Both the position numbers and the translations under genes were made by a program. DNA of 5,947 nucleotides from the NCBI GenBank assembly GCA_023393045.1, contig JAEWMV010000079.1, positions 1-5,947 of the forward strand. Direction: 5' to 3'. Shown here one piece after another: positions 1 to 4,955 of this stretch; position 1 is the stretch's first letter, and the number at the start of each line of letters is the position of its first letter. This DNA comes from Bacillota bacterium (lineage in GTDB: Bacteria > Bacillota > Clostridia > Christensenellales > CAG-138). Under the pieces are notes generated by a model that saw only the letters and a list, made by a program, of their open reading frames with translations, searched no databases and had not been told where the DNA came from.

Positions 1-4
1 CACT

Positions 5-1222
5 ATGGCGGCTTGCGTCGGCGTCATCGCCGAATACAACCCGTTCCACAACGGCCACGAATATCAGCTCGCGCGCGCAAGGGAGCTTGCGGGCTGCGAG
101 CATGTCGCAGTCGCCATGAGCGGCAGCTTCACGCAGCGCGGCGAGCCCGCCTGCGCGGATAAGTTCACGCGCGTGAAATGGGCGCTCCGGCACGGCGCGG
201 ACATTGTGTTCGAGCTGCCCGCGGTCTTTGCCCTCGCAAACGCGGAACGTTTTGCAAAGGGCGGCGTGGCGCTGCTCGCCGAGAGCGGCATCGTGGAGGC
301 GCTGAGTTTCGGCGCGGAAGACGCGAACGTGGAATTGCTGCGAAAGCTTGCCGCCATGACCGCACACGAGTGCGGCGCGCTCAGGGAAAGGCTCGACTTT
401 TACCTTTCCACGGGCAAATCCTTCCCCGCGGCGCGCGCGGCGGCCTGCGCGGACATGCACGGCGACGAGAAGCTCAGCACAGCCTTCCTTTCCCCCAACA
501 ACATACTGGGCATCGAATACATCAAGGCCATCGACGCGGCCTGTCCCGCCATGCGCCCCCTGCCCGTTTCCCGGCGCGGCGCGGCGCACGACGCGGACAT
601 GCCCGCCGGGCGCTATGCGAGCGCGTCCTCCCTTCGCGCGGCGCTTGAACAATGCGACATGGCCATGTTCCGCTCCTGCGTGCCGGAGGATGTCTATGAG
701 GATGCGAAGCGCCTCGTCCACACGCTTCGCGCGCCGTGCACCGCCTCCGCCCTGACGGACGCTTTTATTTATGCAATAAGAAGACTTTCCCCAGAACAGC
801 TCGAACGCCTGCCAGATGTGGCGGAGGGACTTGAAAACGCGATCTATCGCGAGGCGCGCGCCTGCACGACCTATCAGGAACTGCTTTTATCCCTCAAGTC
901 CAAGCGCTACACCGCGGCGCGCCTTCGGCGTATACTCGCCTGCGCGCTCGTGGGCATCACCAAGGACATCGTGCGCGCGTGCCCCGCGCCGCCATACCTT
1001 CGCGTGCTGGGCGTAAGGAAGGACGCGATCGCCCTGCTCTCGCGCCTGTCCAATCGCGCGTCGCTCCCCGTCATAACGGGCAAGGCGGATTACGACGCGC
1101 TCGATGAAAGCGCGAGAACGATATTTGACATCGACCTTTTCGCGGGCGAACTGCTCGCCATGGCCGCCCCTTCCCCCCACGCGGCGGAATATGAATTTGC
1201 AAGGCCTCTCCTGACCGTTTAG
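5..1222 (+). CDS. tmcAL: tRNA(Met) cytidine acetate ligase (TmcAL, YlbM family)
   Basis: A 405-residue protein, full length for the family. TmcAL uses ATP and acetate to make N4-acetylcytidine at the wobble base C34 of elongator tRNA-Met in the cytoplasm, which helps accurate AUG decoding (established for the Bacillus subtilis homologue YlbM). The N-terminus carries the nucleotidyltransferase motif EYNPFHNGH (residues 10-18, the HxGH type), followed by SFTQRGEPA (41-49), FGAED (102-106) and the highly characteristic SPNNILGIEYIKA (163-175), then SASSLR (206-211). The helical C-terminal part lacks motifs I can name. The ATG lies only 4 bases inside the window, so the ribosome binding site and promoter cannot be seen, but the N-terminus aligns with the family start. 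It is followed 39 bp downstream by ylbJ on the same strand, as its homologue sits close to ylbJ in Bacillus. Confidence 0.95.
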   Translation: MAACVGVIAEYNPFHNGHEYQLARARELAGCEHVAVAMSGSFTQRGEPACADKFTRVKWALRHGADIVFELPAVFALANAERFAKGGVALLAESGIVEALSFGAEDANVELLRKLAAMTAHECGALRERLDFYLSTGKSFPAARAAACADMHGDEKLSTAFLSPNNILGIEYIKAIDAACPAMRPLPVSRRGAAHDADMPAGRYASASSLRAALEQCDMAMFRSCVPEDVYEDAKRLVHTLRAPCTASALTDAFIYAIRRLSPEQLERLPDVAEGLENAIYREARACTTYQELLLSLKSKRYTAARLRRILACALVGITKDIVRACPAPPYLRVLGVRKDAIALLSRLSNRASLPVITGKADYDALDESARTIFDIDLFAGELLAMAAPSPHAAEYEFARPLLTV

Positions 1223-1225
1223 CTT

Positions 1226-1256
1226 GCCATATCACACGGTGCGCGCGGCATACATT
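1226..1256 (+). promoter_or_regulatory. Probable sigma-E (mother-cell sporulation) promoter of ylbJ
   Basis: GCCATATC at 1226-1233 resembles the sigma-E -35 element (about 6 of 8 positions against GTCATATT). CATACATT at 1249-1256 matches the -10 consensus CATACA-T fully. The spacer is 15 bp, within the usual 14-15 bp. It begins 4 bp after the tmcAL stop and lies directly upstream of ylbJ, a known sigma-E regulon gene in Bacillus subtilis. The predicted transcription start falls at about 1261-1264. No transcript evidence is available. Confidence 0.7.
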
Positions 1257-1261
1257 GATGT

Positions 1262-2329
1262 ATGAAGAAGCGCATCGTTTTTTTTGTGTGCGCCGCATTG
1301 TGCGCGCTGTTCATCGCCTTCAACAGTGAGGCGGCCGAAGCCGCGCGCGCGGGCTTCGCGCTCTGGCAGAACGTGCTGCTTCCCTCCCTGCTGCCCTTTT
1401 TCATATGCGCGCGCATCATGCAGGGCAGCGGCGCGGTAGAGCCTTCCGACCCGGTGGCGCTCTTCGCGCTCTCCTTCATATCCGGCGCGCCCTCCGGCGC
1501 GCGGCTGTGCGCCGCCTTCGCGCCCGGGAAAAACTGCCCGCACGGGCCCACGCTCGTCGCCGCGTCCCTCAATGCGCTAAGTCCGGTCTTCGTCTGCGGC
1601 GCATATGCCGCGGTGATGCTCGGCGCACCTGCGCTTGCCGTGCCGCTTATGGCGGGGCAGCTGGTCAGCGCCCTCGTCTTTTTCGCGTTCTTCATCCGCG
1701 GGGGCGCGCTCGACATGACAAAGCACGAAGTGCTGCGTGAGCGCATACCCCTGTCCCGGCTTTTTATCAGCTCGATCGAGGATGCCATGCTGGGGCTTCT
1801 GAGCATATGCGGCACGGTGGTGTTTTTCAGCGTTTTGAAAGCCATGCTCGACGTAACGGGCGCCGCGGCCGTGCTTACCTGGCCCCTGCGAAAGCTCGTC
1901 GCCGCCCTCGGCGGCGCGGAAGGCGCGGTGGAAGCCATGCTCTCCGCCCTCATCGAGATCGCCTCCGGCACAAGCGACCTCGCAGGCTCCGGCATGGGCC
2001 TTCGCGCCCTCGTCGCGGCGTCCGCCTTCGCGTTCTCCTTCGGGGGCTTATGCGTGGCGGTGCAATCGATGCTTTTCATGCGCATCCACCTAGGCAAATA
2101 TCTTCTTGTCAAGCTCGCGCAGGGCGCGCTCTCCGCCCTCATCGCCTTCCTCGTGTTCCCGCTTTGCGCGAGGGGCGTCACGCCGACAGGGATAGGCCTT
2201 GACGAGGTGATGGCAAACGCGCTTTCCGCCTGCGCCCTTTTTGCCGTTTCCGCCTTCGGCATGGCGCTCGTGCTGCTGCTTTGCGCCGTGCGGCGGCGGA
2301 CGGGGGGAAATGCAGGGGAGGATGCGTAG
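1262..2329 (+). CDS. ylbJ: Sporulation integral membrane protein YlbJ
   Basis: A 355-residue, strongly hydrophobic polytopic membrane protein, somewhat shorter than the roughly 400-residue Bacillus form. YlbJ is needed for sporulation in Bacillus subtilis, is made in the mother cell under sigma-E, and belongs to the nucleoside-recognition 'Gate' domain family; its substrate is not established. Visible landmarks are a first membrane segment directly after MKKR (about residues 5-20), the family-typical NVLLPSLLPFF near residues 37-47, a SGAPSGARL loop near 74-82 corresponding to the family's conserved Gly-Pro/Ser-Gly-Ala motif, and a late glycine-rich segment FSFGGLCVAVQSMLF. The C-terminus ends in a basic stretch (VRRRTGG). 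The ATG at 1262 gives the expected short basic N-terminus, yet there is no Shine-Dalgarno-like sequence before it. The stop codon abuts a palindromic repeat. Assignment rests on recognised family motifs plus position next to tmcAL and coaD. Confidence 0.9.
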   Translation: MKKRIVFFVCAALCALFIAFNSEAAEAARAGFALWQNVLLPSLLPFFICARIMQGSGAVEPSDPVALFALSFISGAPSGARLCAAFAPGKNCPHGPTLVAASLNALSPVFVCGAYAAVMLGAPALAVPLMAGQLVSALVFFAFFIRGGALDMTKHEVLRERIPLSRLFISSIEDAMLGLLSICGTVVFFSVLKAMLDVTGAAAVLTWPLRKLVAALGGAEGAVEAMLSALIEIASGTSDLAGSGMGLRALVAASAFAFSFGGLCVAVQSMLFMRIHLGKYLLVKLAQGALSALIAFLVFPLCARGVTPTGIGLDEVMANALSACALFAVSAFGMALVLLLCAVRRRTGGNAGEDA

Positions 2330-2336
2330 GGGACGC

Positions 2337-2355
2337 GGGCGGATAATATCCGCCC
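2337..2355. repeat. Perfect short palindrome after ylbJ
   Basis: GGGCGGAT and ATCCGCCC form perfect 8-bp arms around the 3-base loop AAT, beginning 7 bp after the ylbJ stop codon. A strong hairpin is expected on either strand, but neither side is followed by a T-tract, so it is not a classical intrinsic terminator. It may block 3' exonucleases, act as a weak bidirectional stop, or be one copy of a dispersed palindromic repeat. GC-rich arms stand out inside an AT-rich gap. Confidence 0.75.
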
Positions 2356-2412
2356 CAGCAAATTATACAAATAACGAATGAATATCAAATATTGAAAGAT
2401 GAATAATTGCTG

Positions 2413-2436
2413 AAAAACGTCCGCAGTGCAGACGTT
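2413..2436 (-). terminator. Intrinsic terminator of the rsmD-coaD-coiled-coil genes
   Basis: Read on the minus strand, AACGTCTGC pairs with GCGGACGTT as a 9-bp stem (one G-U pair) with a 3-base loop ACT. The second arm runs into a T-tract (TTTTT, two of them inside the stem). It lies about 50 bp beyond the stop of the coiled-coil gene. On the plus strand the hairpin is preceded by A's and followed by CTCC, so it should act only on minus-strand transcripts. The T-tract is short, so efficiency may be modest. Confidence 0.6.
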
Positions 2437-2447
2437 CTCCATATAGT

Positions 2448-2475
2448 TATTCACTATTCACTATTACCTATTAGC
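2448..2475. repeat. Four tandem degenerate heptamers (TATTCAC type)
   Basis: Four consecutive 7-bp units read TATTCAC, TATTCAC, TATTACC, TATTAGC. The first two are identical and the next two diverge at the last three positions. The array lies inside the AT-rich unit between the convergent genes, close to the 3' end of the coiled-coil gene. It may be part of a dispersed intergenic repeat; no function can be assigned. Confidence 0.7.
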
Positions 2476-2487
2476 TGTAATTATCAA

Positions 2488-3282
2488 TTATTCTTCGTCG
2501 TCATCAAAGCGCATGTCCTCGGCCTTTTTCTTCTTGCCAAAGAGCCTTGAGAAGATGGAGCCGGTCTCCTCTTCCTCCTCGTCGTCATAATCGTAATCGA
2601 GCTCGTTCTCGGGCATGGGCGCGGCGGCCGCCTGAACGCGCGCGCTCGGCACGGGGGCGGCGGGGGCCGGAACCACGGGCGCGGCCGCGGGCCGGTTGAG
2701 CGGGGCTTCGGGCAGGGGCTGCACAGCGGGCGGTTCCCTGTCCGTGCGCACGTCGAGATCCTTCCTGTTGATGGCGACGAGCTGCTTGTACTCGGTGAGG
2801 AAGTTCTCAAGGTCGCGCAAAACGTCGTCCGCGTACTTCTTGGCGTTGTCAAACACCATGGCGGCGTTCGCTTCCGCCTTCATCGCAAGCAGCTTTGCGC
2901 GCCTTTGCGCCTCCTGGAATATCTCGTCCTCGGAAATGAGCCTTTCGTACTCGGCCTGCGCCTTCTGATTGATGCTCTGCGCGTTGGCGTTGGCCTTGAT
3001 GAGCAGCGCCTCCACGTCCGCCTGCGCCTTGGCGACAAGCTCCTTGGCGTGCTCCTCTGCGTTGTCGATCATGGTTTGCGATTCGATAATGACGGAGTTA
3101 GCCCGGCGTATATCCTCGGGTATGGTGACCTTGAGGTCGCCGAGAAGATCCTTCACCTCGTCCGCGTTGATCAGGCGCTTGTTCGCGCCGCCGCCGATCT
3201 TGGGCTTGGGGCTTGTTTCCACAAGCTCCTCAAGCTGGCCGATGATGGTGAATATCTGCATGTTCTGTACGTTATTGCTCAT
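2488..3282 (-). CDS. Coiled-coil protein of unknown function, clostridial coaD-linked family
   Basis: A 264-residue soluble protein. Residues 1-60 form a small N-terminal region with LEELVE (17-22), KRLINADEVKDLLGDL (35-50) and a conserved-looking IPEDIRRA (54-61). Residues about 62-178 are a long charged, alanine-rich coiled coil. Residues 182-224 are a proline/alanine-rich linker, followed by an acidic stretch (229-239), the segment IFSRLFGKKKK (243-253) and a final acidic end. It resembles a Clostridia family found beside coaD and often labelled 'ATPase' or ATP synthase B/H subunit-like; I see no Walker motifs and no membrane segment, so that label is not supported. The coiled coil recalls DivIVA or F-type B subunits in general character only. 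Its ATG overlaps the 3' end of coaD by 11 bp, with an AAAGG ribosome binding site about 10 bp upstream, implying coupled translation. Confidence 0.85.
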   Translation of the reverse strand: MSNNVQNMQIFTIIGQLEELVETSPKPKIGGGANKRLINADEVKDLLGDLKVTIPEDIRRANSVIIESQTMIDNAEEHAKELVAKAQADVEALLIKANANAQSINQKAQAEYERLISEDEIFQEAQRRAKLLAMKAEANAAMVFDNAKKYADDVLRDLENFLTEYKQLVAINRKDLDVRTDREPPAVQPLPEAPLNRPAAAPVVPAPAAPVPSARVQAAAAPMPENELDYDYDDEEEEETGSIFSRLFGKKKKAEDMRFDDDEE

Positions 3283-3769
3283 CGTTTTTCAACCTTTCCG
3301 AGACGTATTTATTTATGCTTTCCGGCACGAGCGTGCCGATGTCCGCACCATAGCGCATCATCTCCCTAACAGCGCTGGAACTGATGTGCGCAAGCCCTGC
3401 GTCGCAGTTGAGGTACACGGTTTCCACCCCGGGCGCAAGCAGCCTGTTGTAGACCTCCATTTCGGCCTCGTACTCATAGTCCGCCGCGCGCCGAAGGCCC
3501 CGTACGATGTACTTCGCGCCGACATCCCGCGCATAACGGGCGGTCAGTCCGTCGAAGCTTTCCGCCGCCGCATTGCCAAGTCCCGCCTCGGCGATGGCAA
3601 GCCGTATCATCTCCACCCGCTCCCTTATGCCGAAGCGGGCGCGCTTGGATGAATTGTCCGCCACGCACACGCGCACCTCGCCAAAGAGTCCGCACGCCCG
3701 TTTGAGGATGTCCAAATGCCCGAGCGTGAAGGGGTCGAAGCTGCCCGGAAAAATCGCGAGGGTTTTCAT
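3272..3769 (-). CDS. coaD: Phosphopantetheine adenylyltransferase (CoaD)
   Basis: CoaD transfers AMP from ATP to 4'-phosphopantetheine, giving dephospho-CoA, the penultimate step of coenzyme A synthesis in the cytoplasm. With the start chosen here the protein has 165 residues, normal for the family. Motifs include GSFDPFTLGH (9-18, the TxGH nucleotidyl-transfer motif), the lysine-containing NSSKRARFGIRERVEMI (39-55), IVRGLRRAADYEYE (88-101) and ISSSAVRE (129-136), all near their expected positions. I prefer the ATG at 3769 because an AGGGAGG ribosome binding site (3777-3783) lies 7 bp before it and MKTLAIFPGSFDP is the classical N-terminus; a TTG six bases further upstream overlaps the rsmD stop but is only 1 bp from that site. 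The rsmD stop ends 2 bp before the start. The rsmD-coaD pairing is widely conserved in Bacillota. Confidence 0.97.
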   Translation of the reverse strand: MKTLAIFPGSFDPFTLGHLDILKRACGLFGEVRVCVADNSSKRARFGIRERVEMIRLAIAEAGLGNAAAESFDGLTARYARDVGAKYIVRGLRRAADYEYEAEMEVYNRLLAPGVETVYLNCDAGLAHISSSAVREMMRYGADIGTLVPESINKYVSERLKNDEQ

Positions 3770-3771
3770 CT

Positions 3772-4320
3772 TCAAGCCTCCCTGTAAAACGAAAGCGCCG
3801 CTTCGCCGTAGCTTCTCCTGTCCGCCAAGACAAAACCCCGCGGGGCTTCAATCGTCTCCTTTGACCTGTGTTCCGCCGCGATGACGAAGCCGGGATTAAG
3901 CGCGTTCGCGCAAAGGATCGCTTCCATTGCGGCGGGGATGAAGCCGCTGTTGTAGGGCGGGTCGAGGAACGCCACATCAAAGCGCCATCCCTGCGCCGCC
4001 GCGCGCCGTACGCAAAGCGCGTGATCGAGGCAGGTGAGCGTCGCCCTCTCGGCGAAGTCAAGCTTTTTCACGTTCGCCTCCACGATGCGCAACGCCTCGC
4101 GCGAGGAATCGTTGAGTAGAACGCGCTTCGCGCCGCGCGAGAGCGCCTCGAGCCCCAGCGCGCCGGAACCCGCGAAAAGGTCGAGCACGACCGCGTCCGG
4201 AATCTCGAACTGGAGAATCCCAAAGAGCGACTCGCGCACCCGGTCGAGCGTGGGCCGCGTGGCCGCGCCCTTGGGGGCCTGTATAACGGTCCCCCGCTTT
4301 TCGCCCGCGATTATGCGCAC
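3772..4320 (-). CDS. rsmD: 16S rRNA (guanine(966)-N2)-methyltransferase RsmD
   Basis: RsmD methylates N2 of G966 (E. coli numbering) in 16S rRNA during assembly of the small ribosomal subunit, using S-adenosylmethionine. The 182-residue length fits the family. The N-terminus RIIAGEKRG (2-10) and TRPTLDRVRESLF (21-33) are the typical RNA-binding start; VLDLFAGSGALGLEALSRGA (45-64) is the SAM-binding motif I, and FLDPPY (118-123) is the catalytic motif IV of N-methyltransferases. The start is GTG; it is favoured because it gives the family N-terminus and because the frame is closed by a TAA 24 bp upstream. Purine-rich sequence (GAAAGG at about 12 bp, GGGG nearer) could serve as ribosome binding site, though spacing is not ideal. 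A promoter lies directly upstream. It is the first gene of a probable rsmD-coaD-coiled-coil operon; the Bacillus homologue is ylbH, also next to coaD. Confidence 0.95.
   Translation of the reverse strand: MRIIAGEKRGTVIQAPKGAATRPTLDRVRESLFGILQFEIPDAVVLDLFAGSGALGLEALSRGAKRVLLNDSSREALRIVEANVKKLDFAERATLTCLDHALCVRRAAAQGWRFDVAFLDPPYNSGFIPAAMEAILCANALNPGFVIAAEHRSKETIEAPRGFVLADRRSYGEAALSFYREA
3777..3783 (-). promoter_or_regulatory. Ribosome binding site deciding the coaD start
   Basis: AGGGAGG on the minus strand lies inside the last codons of rsmD, 7 bp upstream of the ATG at 3769 and only 1 bp from the alternative TTG at 3775. Spacing therefore selects the ATG. Its place inside rsmD makes coupled translation of the two genes likely. 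Confidence 0.75.
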
Positions 4321-4346
4321 CCTTCGCCCCAGCCTTTCATCGTGTT

Positions 4347-4376
4347 ATTGTACCATCGCAGATATGATGCGTACAA
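4347..4376 (-). promoter_or_regulatory. Sigma-A type promoter with extended -10 upstream of rsmD
   Basis: Minus strand: TTGTAC at 4371-4376 as a weak -35, an 18-bp spacer, and TACAAT at 4347-4352 as -10 (5 of 6 to TATAAT), preceded by TGG, the TGn of an extended -10. The predicted start is near 4340, giving a leader of about 20 bases before the rsmD GTG. It begins a few bases after the stop of the upstream gene and fills most of the 59-bp gap, so the three downstream genes need not depend on read-through. Confidence 0.6.
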
Positions 4377-4379
4377 GCG

Positions 4380-4955
4380 TTATTGTGGATTCTTAACAAT
4401 AATTCCATCGTTTGTCACCACAAAATCCATGCGCACGTCCCATTCCCCCGCCGGTATACAGGGGAAAAGCTGGCAGGAATACGCAAGCCCCGCCTTTGCG
4501 CCGTGAAAGTTTTCAAGCAGCCTGTCGTAATAGCCCGCGCCGCGCCCCAAACGGTTGCACGCGCGGTCGAAGGCAAGCCCCGGTATGAGCGCGAAGTCGA
4601 TTTCATCGGGCATGATATGCCCGCACCTCGCGGGATTGGGTTCCCGTATGCCGTACGCGCCTTGCAAAAAGTCCTCCTCGCAGCGCGCGAGGTAGAGCGC
4701 GAGGCCGCGGTTTTCCACGCACAGCGGGAACGCCACACGCTTGCCCTCCCTTCGTGCAAGCGCCACGAGCGGCATGGGCGAGCACTCGCCCCGTATGGGT
4801 TGATACGCGAGTATCGTGCCTGCCTGCCTGTACGCGCCGAGGGTCGCCGCATGGGCGCAGGCGATTTTAGACAGGTTTTGCCTTTCCTCCTCGCCCAGCG
4901 CGCGGACGGCGTCCTTGGCCCTTTGCCTGTAAGTTTGTTTATCCGCTTCGCTCAC
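4380..4955 (-). CDS. 5-formyltetrahydrofolate cyclo-ligase (MTHFS family)
   Basis: This enzyme uses ATP to convert 5-formyltetrahydrofolate to 5,10-methenyltetrahydrofolate, returning a stored folate to one-carbon metabolism in the cytoplasm. The 191-residue length is usual. The basic N-terminal helix (KQTYRQRAKDAVRAL, 6-20), YQPIRGE (51-57) around the folate site, GAYGIREPNP (99-108) and the long signature LIPGLAFD followed by NRLGRGAGYYDRLL (123-147) are all present; GRGAGYYDR is the phosphate-binding G-x-G-x-GYYDR-type loop. The start is GTG, overlapping the stop of the upstream amidohydrolase gene by 4 bp (GTGA), with GAGG 4 bp before it, so translation is likely coupled. In other organisms the gene is called ygfA, yqgN or fthC; I leave the symbol empty because usage varies. 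No terminator is visible after it; the rsmD promoter follows almost at once. Confidence 0.95.
   Translation of the reverse strand: MSEADKQTYRQRAKDAVRALGEEERQNLSKIACAHAATLGAYRQAGTILAYQPIRGECSPMPLVALARREGKRVAFPLCVENRGLALYLARCEEDFLQGAYGIREPNPARCGHIMPDEIDFALIPGLAFDRACNRLGRGAGYYDRLLENFHGAKAGLAYSCQLFPCIPAGEWDVRMDFVVTNDGIIVKNPQ

Larger units (their letters stand above)
2401..2493. repeat. MITE-like 93-bp unit with 9-bp terminal inverted repeats
   Basis: GAATAATTG at 2401-2409 is the exact inverted complement of CAATTATTC at 2485-2493. Between them lie a hairpin (2416-2436) and four heptamer copies (2448-2475). The unit is strongly AT-rich beside GC-rich genes and contains no open reading frame of note. 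The right arm runs into the last codons and stop of the coiled-coil gene, so if it is an insertion it has supplied that gene's 3' end. No target duplication was found, so a mobile origin is inferred only. Confidence 0.45.

Noticed and set aside
2337..2355. The palindrome after ylbJ as an intrinsic terminator.
   Set aside because: There is no T-tract on either strand after the stem, so it was listed as a repeat instead.
1219..2454. A long open frame (411 codons) on the minus strand opposite ylbJ.
   Set aside because: It is rich in Ser, Ala, Arg and Thr in the way expected from the reverse of a GC-rich gene, shows no recognisable motif, and covers a well-supported membrane protein on the other strand.
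2488..3282. The coiled-coil protein as an ATPase or an F-type ATP synthase B subunit.
   Set aside because: No Walker A or B motif and no N-terminal membrane segment is present, and the neighbours are not ATP synthase genes.
2969..3652. A plus-strand open frame opposite the coiled-coil gene and coaD.
   Set aside because: It crosses the boundary of two convincing genes on the other strand and encodes Ser/Ala/Arg-rich sequence without motifs.
3773..3775. TTG at 3775 as the start of coaD, overlapping the rsmD stop.
   Set aside because: The AGGGAGG ribosome binding site ends 1 bp before it, too close, while the ATG at 3769 has 7-bp spacing and gives the family N-terminus.
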